Assembly (NCBI GenBank): GCA_949752745.1 | Contig: OX457024.1 | Coordinates: 54,004,510-54,068,509, forward strand | DNA from: Protula sp. h YS-2021 | Lineage: Eukaryota; Annelida; Polychaeta; Sabellida; Serpulidae | Reading direction: 5' to 3' | DNA length: 64,000 bases | In this document: positions 31,418-41,175 of the stretch, piece after piece | How positions within the stretch are numbered: position 1 is the first letter of the stretch | How the letters are laid out: the number at the start of each line of letters is the position of its first letter | Translations under genes and position numbers: made by a program | The notes under the pieces: model-generated | Databases searched by the model: none | The model's input: the letters and a program-made list of their open reading frames with translations, nothing else | Told to the model about the DNA's origin: nothing

Positions 31418-31420
31418 GAT

Positions 31421-31744
31421 TTAAAAAATATCTTTGTGTTTTGATGTTATCCGTCTAGTTGTTTTTCGTCTTCTGGCACGTTTCATCGGTTGCACGCGCT
31501 TTTGTTCACCAAACACACGTTCTGCTACTCGGCCCGTAACATCTTTCGCGACATTAAGATGTGGCGCAACGATCTTAGCCCCAGCCTTAAGTAGTGGAAT
31601 AGCTTTGCGAGCCAATGATCCCAGTATTTAACCAATGCCATCGCCATATTGGATTCGCGCTCCTTTGAATCCTGGTAATTTCCCGCCCACTTGACGAGGA
31701 AAATGGTTGCGATATGCAGACGGATCGTGTGTATAAGCTTTCAT
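31421..31744 (-). pseudogene. Basic core-like protein, copy B, nonsense-interrupted
   Basis: Start 31744 overlaps the penton-like stop (ATGA). TAA replaces the Ser codon of copy C in the IGS segment, exactly as in copy A. The C-terminal part continues from ATG 31615. It has additionally lost twelve bases encoding KKAAK relative to copies A and C. Confidence 0.65.
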
Positions 31745-32502
31745 ATTGCTTTTGGTCGAAAATGAAGTTTACAAATCACCTTTCCAGTTTGAAATGGAAC
31801 ATTATGGCCTGTGTCACCCTTAATATTCATTTCTATCACGTCAAATTTGGATGTGTTTACAGGAACATAATGCGGTTCGCCGTACGTTTTCGTGATAATC
31901 TCGCCATCATGGCCTTGTATTCCAACAGAACGTAGTAAGGGAACATAATAATCACCAACAACTTGTGGTTCACAAATGCTACAAGACACATAAAGTGTAT
32001 AAAATCCCTGTTTCACATCAGATTTATGTTCAGCTATACATCTTTCAGTATACCATTGATCTGGGATAAATCCTAAAATCTCAGCTAATCCAGCGGAGAA
32101 TGACACTTCAAAGCCATAATTTAGAAATAGAAACACGCGTCGTCTAATTTTATTATACTTTATGCGAATAGCTTCTATAAGATCATCTTTCATAGAATCA
32201 GTCGCTTCTTCATACACTGCCTGGCATATTTCTTGTATGGATCTATAATAACCATAAGGAATAGTGATAGTGCCAACTATCTCTGTCAATGGTTGTTGTC
32301 GATACTGAATAGAATAGTCCATGCCATGTCCCATAGTTGTCCATGTATGTGGATATTGAATTTCAGCTAAAGCCACTTCATATTTTCCATTCAGATAGAT
32401 GGTTCGAGGCATACGAATTTGATAATTTGAAGCCTTGTTGTTGGGATAATAGTTCATACTAGCTTTGCTAGGTAAAGTAATGTAAAAACTTGTTGACTCC
32501 AT
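31741..32502 (-). CDS. Penton-like minor capsid protein, copy B
   Basis: An open frame of 253 residues (MESTSFYITLPSKAS). The N-terminal third reads YQIRMPRTIYLNGKYEVALAE, the middle FLNYGFEVSFSAGLAEILGF, and the C-terminus HFRPKAI. Together with copy C it defines the full-length protein. The single jelly-roll/penton assignment rests on size, position before the major capsid gene and element type. The start overlaps the end of the MG-CCC gene region by a few bases. Confidence 0.75.
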   Translation of the reverse strand: MESTSFYITLPSKASMNYYPNNKASNYQIRMPRTIYLNGKYEVALAEIQYPHTWTTMGHGMDYSIQYRQQPLTEIVGTITIPYGYYRSIQEICQAVYEEATDSMKDDLIEAIRIKYNKIRRRVFLFLNYGFEVSFSAGLAEILGFIPDQWYTERCIAEHKSDVKQGFYTLYVSCSICEPQVVGDYYVPLLRSVGIQGHDGEIITKTYGEPHYVPVNTSKFDVIEMNIKGDTGHNVPFQTGKVICKLHFRPKAI

Positions 32503-32510
32503 GATGGGGA

Positions 32511-32720
32511 CTAAATGGTATAGGTGCGTTGGTGTTGTCTATATACTTCACAATAGCGCGCGCCATTCGAACAAGTATGCATATGATGTTTCACAGGATG
32601 TGTCTCATCATGATCTATAACTTCTCCTTCACAACACGCACTTGTACATCTGATCTTCACAGGAATAGTCGTTTCTTGACAACAACATAGCTCTTTAAGC
32701 CATGTTAAAAATTTTCCCAT
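32511..32720 (-). CDS. Small MG-CCC protein, likely lipid-anchored, copy B
   Basis: The 69-residue frame begins MGKFLTWLKELCCCQ. Gly2 followed by Lys and a CCC cluster within 15 residues fits dual N-myristoylation and palmitoylation, which would attach it to membranes. A second CTSACC cluster lies in the middle. Small lipid-anchored or membrane-active proteins are plausible entry or egress factors in virus-like elements, but this is inference. It overlaps the end of the upstream gene (shared 16 bp). Confidence 0.6.
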   Translation of the reverse strand: MGKFLTWLKELCCCQETTIPVKIRCTSACCEGEVIDHDETHPVKHHMHTCSNGARYCEVYRQHQRTYTI

Positions 32721-33262
32721 CCTTCAGGAAACTGTCTTTGTTGACGTTGTTTCATTTCTGTTGTAATGTCCTCACGAATGGTCTTTTTACTAAACATCGT
32801 TTTTGGAATATTAGCATCTACAATTTCCTCGATAAACGGATGCCAACCATGTGGTATGGCTCGTTCTTTTCTTCTTGTCGCCACCAATGCTTCGTTCATC
32901 AAATCAACAATGTTGGAATTTGTGATAATATCACCCGTTTTTAACACAAGTTCATTCTTGTCTGTCCATTTAACACTATGTTTCTTCAGTTCTGCTAAAA
33001 GTTGTATTACTTTTCCATGATAGATGGGTTGAAAATGACTTAAAAATAACTTTTCTGGTGATGATGACGCAATAGGCTTTTGTTGTCTAGACGGACTTGT
33101 TCGTAAATGACGGCCAAGAATTTGAGACATTTCCATAGCCTTTAGACGCGTTCGTTTCCCACGTAAAAGTGCATTGACTTTTGTTTTGATATCATTTTTC
33201 TTTTCTAATAACAGCTTGTATTCATATTCAGGAATGAGGACCATTTTCATAGTATGTTTCAT
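32705..33262 (-). CDS. VLIPEYEYKLL-type 190-residue protein, copy B
   Basis: An open frame of 185 residues: N-terminal MVLIPEYEYKLLLEKK helix, a basic RGKRTRLKAM stretch, a Ser/Gln-rich linker, and a conserved C-terminal region with LFLSHFQPIYHGKV, IITNSNIVDLM and PHGWHPFIEEIV. Start and stop overlap both neighbours, so it belongs to the capsid-gene operon-like cluster. I do not recognise the family. Confidence 0.65.
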   Translation of the reverse strand: MKHTMKMVLIPEYEYKLLLEKKNDIKTKVNALLRGKRTRLKAMEMSQILGRHLRTSPSRQQKPIASSSPEKLFLSHFQPIYHGKVIQLLAELKKHSVKWTDKNELVLKTGDIITNSNIVDLMNEALVATRRKERAIPHGWHPFIEEIVDANIPKTMFSKKTIREDITTEMKQRQQRQFPEGWENF

Positions 33263-33585
33263 TTTAACAGCAGTTGGGCTAACAAGGGCAATGCAAATTT
33301 AGCAATAGCTCCAATGAATCCTCCTTTCTGATTAATCAACTTCCTCTTTCGTTGAAGTGATATCTTCTTATCTGCTAGAGTACGTAGCGTATGACGTTCA
33401 CGTTTAGATTCCTTAAACCGTTTTGAGCTTAAGGGTAAATGTCCTCGATATATATTTAAACAAATTCCAAACAAGCTCGTTAATTCCTCCTTTGTAGCTT
33501 GCTGTAGTAAGGATTTACGTCGTTTAGGCCCACTGCGTGCAAGCAAGTGAAGAAACGGTTGGTTCGCTCGAATACGTTTAGACAT
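33259..33585 (-). CDS. Basic protein with Gly-Gly-preceded hydrophobic tail, copy B
   Basis: An open frame of 108 residues. The N-terminal half is Arg/Lys-rich, the middle reads RHTLRTLADKKISL, and the C-terminus is NQKGGFIGAIAKFALPLLAQLLLK split after Gly-Gly. Adenain-type proteases cut after Gly-Gly type sites, so the tail may be released as an amphipathic, membrane-active peptide, comparable in idea to adenovirus protein VI. That comparison is functional inference. Confidence 0.6.
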   Translation of the reverse strand: MSKRIRANQPFLHLLARSGPKRRKSLLQQATKEELTSLFGICLNIYRGHLPLSSKRFKESKRERHTLRTLADKKISLQRKRKLINQKGGFIGAIAKFALPLLAQLLLK

Positions 33586-34237
33586 CTTGACTGCGAGTGG
33601 TTAAATGAGTTGGTTCTTGTTCATACACTGCTTTATCAATATATACATAATGTGTATCTTTTGGTAAAATGCCTGTACGAATACGTAGTTGATCATTTGT
33701 CTTTGGTTTTAAATCAATGAATAGATAACCATGGGGTTTGCTGGTAGCATCTTGATAGGCTTCTATGAGAAATTGAGATCTTCCAGGATACATTTGTCGC
33801 GCCAATGTACTAATTTGTTGACTGTCTCTAGGATTTTTAAATAAAATGATATAATGTGTATTCAAACTAATATTTCGCATCTCTTTCCCATGATGGAATA
33901 AATTATGCACAATAAAGATAATGCTTAGATTTTGATGACTGCTGCCAACACTAAAGAGACGTGTCATACGCTCATCACTATGACATTTGGTCATTAAGTC
34001 ATCAATGATAAGTAAGTTTGGTTTTTTCGGGTTAAAACGCTCCTCAATGTCATCTGGAATGCCTTGGTAAAATTCCACGCCTATCATTCCCTTGTACAAA
34101 GGCTGATCTGCTGCATAAAGCCATAAAATGCTTTTTGGAGAGGGTTTAATCAAGTTTTGTTCTAGAATTTTCTTCACCAGAGACGTTTTGCCACTGCCTG
34201 TAGGTCCAGAGACTAAACATGTAAATCAATGCTCCAT
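33578..34237 (-). pseudogene. HerA/FtsK-like packaging ATPase, copy B, early stop
   Basis: Start 34237; codon 4 is TGA (34226-34228) where copies A and C have Pro. The remainder (Walker A SGPTGSGKTSLV, Walker B LLIIDDLMT) is uninterrupted to 33578. An internal ATG lies after the Walker A motif, so reinitiation would not give a working enzyme. Confidence 0.87.
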
Positions 34238-35330
34238 TTTTGAATGTCTGTTTCTTTCACCCAACTGTTAAACTTGTTTGGCCAACCTAACCACTTGACA
34301 AATAATTCTTTCACACCTCGTCTTTTACGTGTTTTCAAGACTTTCTCAATTCTATAAAACGATTCAATATCTTTGGTCACTTTCTGCAGTTCTTCTTCAT
34401 AGAAATGCCCATCAATATCCTCGTCTAAAAAGTCTTACACACGATATAAATGTATTCCTTGCTTCTTACAACGATGTGTGACAATGAAGACTTCTTGCGT
34501 CCATTTGATGTGATAATCCCGTTGAAACACGTATTTGATGTGGGAAATACGAACATTATCGCCAATGTTAAATTTGTACTTCTTCTTCTTCGGTTTCAAT
34601 TTCAGTTTGTCGACATACATATACTTCCACACTTTTGATTCGTTGTCTTTACGAATCTCTGCAGGAGCATATTTATTAGGAAGAGAACCATGAGGTCTAT
34701 GGTTGTAATTGTACACCAAGTCTGGAAGAATGTCTAAGTAACGGTAAGTTTGATTATGTAGAAAATACCGATACATCATTCCCTTTAGAGTGCGAATGAC
34801 TCTTTAAGCAAAGTTGGCTTTGGTTTCATTCTTTGTGGTATAAGCATGAATTCCCTCTTTCTTCAAAAATGCTTTTACCCATCTATTTTTACATTCTGTT
34901 CCTTTATCAGACCTTAGAGTTCGCGGTGTTCGTCGTGTGTCATGAAAAATCTTTTGGAAAGCTTGTATGACGCTGGTATGTGATTTATTAGGTATTGGTG
35001 TACCCACACATATTTGGAAAACACATCAATGACAATGAGTAAAAAGCGTATGTCATCATTATAGGGAGCTATGTTTCCCATATCAGCCAAATCAATATCC
35101 CACATGTCATCAATACCACGTGTAATGACACGTTGTCTTTTGAACCTGTATTTTACAGGTTGTAGTAAACTGAAAGCATCTTGATTCTGCAGCCATTTCT
35201 TCACTTGTGAATGTGTGACTGGTTGATTATGTTTTCTTAAGATGTGATACAGTTTGTAAGGACCAGCAAATGCTCCAGGCTGTCCAGGTTTGAAGTAAAT
35301 ATTGGTCAAGTAGTCTTTCCACGTCGACAT
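34213..35330 (-). pseudogene. Chromodomain integrase (rve DDE), copy B, interrupted
   Basis: Starts MSTWKDYLTNIYF at 35330. The first Asp (WDIDLADM) is in the frame 34914-35330, then a 1-base deletion (ggtattggtgtaccc) shifts it. The second Asp (LRSDKGTE) lies in 34804-35007. The catalytic Glu codon itself is TAA (ANFA then stop). The next part is open from 34779 to 34435, where Lys to TAA ends it before the chromodomain. Its ancestral stop is also lost, adding a few residues beyond DIQK. Confidence 0.87.
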
Positions 35331-35418
35331 GATGAATCAAAAAACACTTTTCAACAGAACACTTTTAGTTATAACTCAACCAACACAACTTAACTAACAT
35401 TACTTAACTAACATATAT

Positions 35419-35743
35419 TTACAAATCAAGTGTAGATACAATGGTATGAATAACTGGAGACCATTGGTCTTCAATGAACACTAACCAACTACTGAGTTCA
35501 TCCAATGTAATAGCATCTACACCATATTTCTCACAACGCATTCTCTAATACTTTATCTAAATGAATGTAATATTTAGCTTCATTCCAATATGTATAAACA
35601 CATGCAGCATGACAAGTATGTTCTTGACACTCTTGATGTTGACAAGCAGGACAGACTAAACATGCAAACTCTTTTACAGCTAATAACATTTCTTCACAAA
35701 AGGATTTTTGCACAATATATTGCCTCAATGTCATGTCAGCCAT
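35419..35743 (-). pseudogene. Cys-rich accessory protein, copy B, late frameshift
   Basis: From MADMTLRQYIVQ at 35743 the frame is open to 35531 and contains CLVCPACQHQECQEHTCHAAC, a run of seven Cys and three His expected to bind metal. A frameshift at the end (after VLENAL) separates the C-terminal part EKYGVDAITLDELSSW. The intact protein would be about 108 residues. Function unknown. Confidence 0.55.
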
Positions 35744-35840
35744 TGTACAGTTTTTGCAGCACAAGTCTGTCAAGTTCAGCAAGTTTTTTCCAGTTGTTCA
35801 CTTAACACACTTCAAATTTACATGCCCGCACGTCTGCACA

Positions 35841-36281
35841 TCAAGTCTCACACAACATTTCTAACAACTTTCCCATAATATTCTAACCAGGATATGAAGG
35901 AGATGGCAAATGTTTCACACCAGCTCCCCACCAATGATCATACGTTGCTTCAACTAAAGTTTTGTCTTTACATTCTTTTAACTTGTTGCGAAACAATACA
36001 CACTGATTCAATTTAACATGCAAAACATCTTGCATTTTACTTCTCTTTACTGTATGCCATAAAGGACATGGCTTTATCACTTTAGCAATACGTTTCGCTT
36101 CATATCCATTTCTACAAGAAGCAATGGCTGAAGCAATATCTTGGCGGTGATGAAAAACTGCTTTCTCATATTGATACAACGCCTCACCCGAGTTGAACAC
36201 ATGTCCATATTTTTCAAGTCGTGTTGGAAACATATTTGAAAGAACGTCCTTGTGACCGCTGAATAGCACAAGATTCTCCAT
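35841..36281 (-). pseudogene. NADAR-domain protein, copy B, nonsense-shortened
   Basis: The frame is open from MENLVLFSGHKD (ATG 36281) to 35883, where CAG to TAG truncates it after PSYPG, removing the conserved NIMGKLLEML end that closes the NADAR fold. Residues of the ligand pocket (NSGEALYQYEKA, VEATYDHWWGAG) are kept. In-frame codons continue upstream of the ATG to 36398, but the ATG shared with copy A is the likely start. Confidence 0.8.
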
Positions 36282-36489
36282 GTTGACTTTGATTCTGTTG
36301 TTTATTTTGACATGTCGTTTTCTTCCTGTAATAAAATATCTTTTAATATATTTGCTGTTTCTTCTATCATAATGTTTGTTATCGTTGAAACCACTCACAT
36401 AAAACTAAATTTGTTAGTAAGAAAAACATTGTTATCAACTCGCATAAGATTCACTTTGTTATCACAAAGATGTTTAAAAGGTTAAAATT

Positions 36490-36812
36490 AAAGTTACCTG
36501 ATAAAGCTGTTCGGTTTCCTCTTCTTCTTGTAGTCAAAAACAATCTCTCAAATGATCAACTACGGTGAAATATACTTCTACATCAGTACGAGCAGAATAA
36601 AGCGCAGAATCAAAGTCAAAGTCAGGATCTTCTTCTATTCCAATTTTATGACATTCTCCAAGAAATCTTGCATGCAGTTCAATCACATCAAGACTATGAT
36701 GTACAACATCCCAAAAAGCGTCCAAATGATAAAGTTGATAGTCTGGAGTGCCACAGCTAGCAAGTTTAGCAATCACCAAGTCAATATAAACATTTTTAAA
36801 ACATGCGTCCAT
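36490..36812 (-). pseudogene. Accessory protein of unknown function, paralog 1, copy B
   Basis: The same frame as in copy A to HLRDC, then GGA to TGA at 36534-36536 ends it 20 residues early. The rest of the sequence is nearly identical to copy A. Confidence 0.55.
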
Positions 36813-36830
36813 CTTGTTTCAGTGTCACTT

Positions 36831-37458
36831 TTACTTTGCCTCACAGACTTTAAGTACTCCGCACTTGCCGCAGAAGTTGTTTGGTTCACACAACTTGCAA
36901 TTATACTTGTGGCAGTGGCAATGATAATCCTCCACATATCCACAAGCGCCGCAACAGTCACAGGTAAGTCCAAGTTGATTTTGTATGTTCATGTTCTCCA
37001 ACTGAACTTCAGCCAGCCTTTTCTTGGATAGCTTTGGCACCTTCATCCGACCATCCTTTTGCAGCTTGATGATAGTTTTTCTTGTCATGACATTCCTCAC
37101 ATGGTGATAGGGCTGAGTTGATGTTGTCCATCTCCTGAAGCAGTGTCTCCCATTCACCATCATTCATGTTGATGTAATGCGTGTATTCTTTCCATTCAAA
37201 CCGTGACGTGCGCACAAAACTGACATAACGCATATCCAAGTATAAAATGACTTCAAGCCACTTCCTTTGCGTTAAGCATAGTTTGAAGCCAATGTCGCGT
37301 AAATTTTTCAAGCTCTGGCATACAATCCTCCACAAAGATGGTGAATAAGCACACCATCTCTCTCCACGTGTGATGCGTAAAAATGGTCCATATTCTCCAT
37401 GCTCCACAGTAATGGTTAAGTTAGCTCTAATTTTAAAGCTGTTTCTCTTGTTCTCCAT
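36831..37458 (-). pseudogene. PC4-like plus Cys/His zinc-cluster protein, copy B, frameshifted
   Basis: Open from MENKRNSFKIRA at 37458 through FLRITRGERW, RKWLEVILYLDMRYVSF and MNDGEWETLLQEMD. One extra A (gaaaaactatc) near 37080 then shifts the frame before the Cys/His cluster, which is open in the other frame (CDCCGACGY onwards). Copies A and B are thus broken at different places, and together they outline a protein of about 208 residues. Confidence 0.6.
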
Positions 37459-37489
37459 GGCTGCACAATGTATTGATGACTTCACGTCC

Positions 37490-37660
37490 ACTCCCTCCAA
37501 CTGTCTGCTGAGAAATGACGACTTCGCTCTCTTTTATACCCTACAATCTGCTGAGTCAGTCCACTCCCTTCAACTATCTGCTGAGTTAGTCCACTCCCTC
37601 CAACTGTCTGCTGAGTACACGCCTTTTTATACCCAACTATCTGCTGAGTCAGCTCCCTTT
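37490..37660 (-). promoter_or_regulatory. Minus-strand promoter region with ctgctgagtcag repeats, copy B
   Basis: On the - strand, gggtataaaagagagcg at 37527-37543 is a TATA box preceding the PC4/zinc gene. Several tgctgagtcag/tgctgagttag units follow upstream. Confidence 0.5.
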
Positions 37661-38028
37661 TCAAACAACTTGCAAACTTTTGAATTCACTTCAACTCGTT
37701 CATGGTTCAACCGAACAAGTTCTGATACATTATCTGAAATGTCATCATCATAATGTAGAATAATTCTAGTAGCTACAGCTAACATGAGGTCAGTTGCCCA
37801 AATTGTATTCGCGTTGATAAATGCTAAATCAATGTCATAAGTTGATAGTAAATGCAGTTCTTCACATTCATGTAGAAACGAGCGGATGAAACGATCTCTT
37901 GGAATAGCCTTTCCAACAGCTTCTCAATGTAGATGCAAATTCTTCACTTGCAACATCCAATCCGATTCAAAAGCAGGAAGCTTTGAAAACACATAGTCAA
38001 TATAGCTCACTTTGAAGACGTCGTTATA
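37627..38028 (-). pseudogene. Accessory protein of unknown function, paralog 2, copy B
   Basis: The counterpart of 10804-11211 in copy A. The start ATG is lost (atggac reads ataacg), the in-frame TGA seen in copy A is present, and the internal Met of copy A is Ile. The DIDLAFINANT segment and C-terminus KLFEKGADSADSW remain open. Confidence 0.5.
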
Positions 38029-38084
38029 GTTATACATCTGTCAAGAAGTAATGTCGACATTGTGAAGTATTCTCTCGTTACACA

Positions 38085-38150
38085 TGTATTTATACCACTT
38101 CCATATAATCAAATAATGGTGTGTAACTTGTTCAAAAATGGCTGAGTCAA
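38085..38150 (-). promoter_or_regulatory. Minus-strand TATA with gttacacacca element, copy B
   Basis: On the - strand the order is tgactcagcc, then aagttacacaccat...ttgattatatgg, then gtggtataaatac. This is the same motif order as upstream of the polymerase gene at 23955-24170, so the element appears to reuse one promoter design at both ends. Confidence 0.5.
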
Positions 38151-38257
38151 CAGAATGTATCACTGCTTTATATCCATGTCTCACGAAATCATCGTGTAAA
38201 GGTCAAACGCTTTATGAAATTCCTCTAACATATGCTTGCAGCCAATGACTGTACTCC

Positions 38258-39118
38258 TTACATGTAGGTTTTCATGAGATGTTTGTAAAATCGCGGAGTC
38301 ATCTCATTGAAACCATCGAGAAAGGTTGTTGGTAAACCGTTTGTTAGAGAATTTGTCATGACAATCACTAAAAAGTCTCTTCGTTCGCGGCTACTTACTA
38401 TCCATTTGAAGACCATTGGCAAGTTGAAATGTCCTTTTTCATAGAGGTAAGCCATCATATCATACACTTGAATACGTTCTTCAAGGTATTTGAAACCTTG
38501 TAGTATAACCTTTGCACATTTAAAATCACGATTCTCATCAACACACTTTGGCACTGGTAGACATAAAGTCTTAAAATGTTCCTCATGAAGACTTTTAATA
38601 AGTTGAACGAAACATCGAGTCATGGCTTCGGAGAGCTTTGGCTCTGACGCTGGAACATGTTCTATGTTTCCTTCTAACATGTAGATGAGTTGAATAACGG
38701 TATTCACTTCTTCCGTTAGGTACATGTACTTATGTTGGTTGAAAAAACCTTCTTCATATAAACACCATGAAATGTTGCAATCGATGAGAGGAAGCACTGC
38801 TTGAAAGTTTCGTTTCAACAACGTCACATCTTCCTCAGTAACAGGTATGGTCTTACTCGATTCAATTTTAGATTTCAGATGGGTGTCTTCGTCATCACTT
38901 GTCATGTCCACTTCATCATCACTCACTTCATCATCACTCACTTCATATTCCTTATAATGCTTTAGATGTGCTTTTAACTTTGCGCTCAGTTGTGAGTTGT
39001 TACCATTGACAAGTTTATTCGCAACCCAAAACGGATAATCAGGTCCATCAGGATCTGGCATTCCTTCCTCCATTCCAGGTGACGCTTCCTCCTGGGGTAT
39101 TCCTTGCTCCACTGTAGC
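38258..39118 (-). pseudogene. CARD-like acidic protein, C-terminal part, copy B (split by BEL/Pao)
   Basis: Open from the retrotransposon junction at 39118 to 38258. It begins within a VEQGIPQEE unit, then MEEGMPDPDGPDYPFW, the acidic SDDEVSDDEVD linker, and two CARD-like regions (about residues LKRNFQAVLPLID...LPVPK and ILQGFKYLEERI...KHLMKTYM). The upstream part of the gene is on the other side of the insertion (47792-48078). Before insertion the gene seems to have been open, unlike copy A. A frame now runs into the LTR, adding residues unrelated to the original. Confidence 0.55.
39114..39118. repeat. BEL/Pao target duplication, left (gtagc)
   Basis: gtagc precedes the LTR here and follows the other LTR at 47792-47796. 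Confidence 0.9.
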
Positions 39119-39699
39119 TATAATGGCCGAAGGCCCGTTGGTCGGATAGTCATACAGAGAAAAAGCCCCACTGATGAGCACACGTTTATTCGTTAATTCT
39201 CTCAACGTCTCAAGTCAACTCAACTCAACTCAACTCATCTCAACTCAATTCAGCTCAACTCAACTCAGCTCAACGTGGAAAACTAGAACAGATTAAAAAA
39301 AAACAATCCTTACGATTTGGAAACTACGAACACGTTTATATCACGCTTTATAAACCATTTATACCCTTTACGCGTTCGTTAAAAACAATTAAAGGCTTGC
39401 AAAAAACCGTGAGGTTAAAACACCGACATTTACCTTTATTTAAACACAAAGGAAGGCTTAAAATCTTTAGATAGGCTTGCGATTAAGGATCTAATATAAA
39501 TATCGTACCTTTTGGCCCTTATTTATCCTTAAAACTTAAATATATATCCGACATTTTTAGATCACAATTCACACACATATGTCGACACTTCAACGTCTAT
39601 CTGCAGACTGAACTGTTTTGGTAAGCGGCGCGATGAACGTTCAGAAACACATAAAACAATGTTACCGCAAATAATCCCGCGTTTGCGACGTCCGTCACA
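39119..39699 (-). repeat. BEL/Pao 3' LTR
   Basis: Read on the - strand it starts TGTGACGG and ends CATTATA. It contains a gttgagttgagttgag repeat block. Just outside, ttttggggagcca (39700-39713, - strand) is the polypurine-like tract. Confidence 0.95.
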
Positions 39700-40060
39700 T
39701 GGCTCCCCAAAATTTAAAGGATTGCCTTAAATTTTTTAACTTTAATTAATAGTTCAGTTTCAGAGACGTTTACCAACATATTATACTTACAGTAGAACAG
39801 GACCGCATTCAGCAACAAAGCTGTGCGTATAATGTATGGTTATATGATTTCACTAATAATATGTGTCACAGTTTAGTCGTAAATACACACATACAGGTAT
39901 TTCACTTCGTAACATAAACCCTGTGTACACTGCACAATTATTCGTATCGGTTCGGAATGACGGATCGGTTCGGGAATAAAAACGGCGTTTTGCGACTGGC
40001 GCTAGGCAACAAATACAGTTCGCTTAACCGAGTCAAAGGAAGAATTCATAACACACACTT
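39700..40060 (-). other. BEL/Pao 3' untranslated region
   Basis: Between the integrase stop and the 3' LTR. No frame of note. Confidence 0.7.
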
Positions 40061-41175
40061 TCATGGGCTCTTCGGTGGAGGAATCCCTCGGTTTCCCGTC
40101 GTGGATTCGTGCAACAAGATACATTTGTGCACGGGTCTTTCTAACACGGATTGCGGCTTTGTTCTTACTCCATGGTGATTCATGTGTTGATCTGCCACTC
40201 GTACTTTAACCGTTCGCACCTTTCCATCCGCGGAGGGATATGTGTCCTCAATGATTGCAATTGGCCAAGTATTGCGTGGCAGTTCATCTTCCTTGAGTAA
40301 AACGATGTCGCCTTTTGTCATGTTGCGTTGTGGGTGCGTCCATTTTTGACGTTTCTGTAGCTCGGACAGGTATTCTGCTTTCCACTTTGCCCAGAAAATG
40401 TTAACTACATACTGCACCCTCCTCCACCTTCTTGTCGCGTATAGTTCTTCTTTGACGGTAAAAGTTCCAGGTGGAGGCAACACGACTTTGGTTTTCATTG
40501 TAAGAAGTTGGTTCGGTGACAAAATGTCGGAGAATGGATCATGTAAGTGATCTAATGTGAGTGGGCGACAGTTCACGATTGCCATAACTTCGTAGAAAAC
40601 CGTCCTAAGGCAGTCGTCATCCAGTTGAGTGCCCACTTTGTCCAACATCGGTTGAAGAACACTTCTTACAGTACGAATTTGGCGCTCCCAAACCCCGCCC
40701 ATGTGAGAAGCACTTGGGGGATTCATCTTGAAGTCAAAATAGTCACAATTTGCGTTCAGTAGAAAGTCTCGTACTTTGCTATGATCCATACTGGCTATCT
40801 CCTTCTCTAGGGCGTTTTTGGCACCTACGAAATTGGTTCCCCTGTCACTACGGAGATGCCGTATTGGTCCCCGAATCGCTATGAAACGACGAAGGGCGTT
40901 AATGAATGCGTCCGTGTTCAGCGACTCCGCTACTTCAAGGTGAATTGCCCTTGACGCCATGCAAGTAAATAGGGCACCGTACCGTGGAACCTCGCTTCGT
41001 TTCAATTTTATATGGAACGGTCCGAAGTAATCCACGCCGCAGTATGTAAATGGAGGCACATCTTCCATTCTGTCTTCGGGCAGTGGTGCCATCTTTTGAT
41101 ACTCTAAGCGGCCGCGATATTTTCGGCATATGAGACATCCATGTATTATCCTTGAGACGACAACCTTGCATCCAA
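40061..41175 (-). pseudogene. BEL/Pao integrase part, frameshifted from pol
   Basis: The open frame 40061-41092 carries the rve catalytic residues in order: YCGVDYFGPF (first Asp), LRSDRGTNFVGA (second Asp) and SHMGGVWERQIR (Glu), followed by the DUF5641-type C-terminal domain (KGDIVLLKEDELPRNTW). Upstream, reading in the same frame to about 41175, are the CLICRKYRGRL zinc Cys residues. The preceding His pair of the zinc finger is missing and the frame changes at about 41175, consistent with a small deletion that joined TLIVK to the WIIG segment. Confidence 0.9.

Noticed and set aside
37482..37753. Frames over the ctgctgagtcag repeats (37370-37753 and 37482-37664)
   Set aside because: Repeat translations opposite the real - strand genes and their promoter.
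40861..41171. A separate small gene at 40935-41171
   Set aside because: It is an out-of-frame reading of the integrase zinc-finger region of the retrotransposon.
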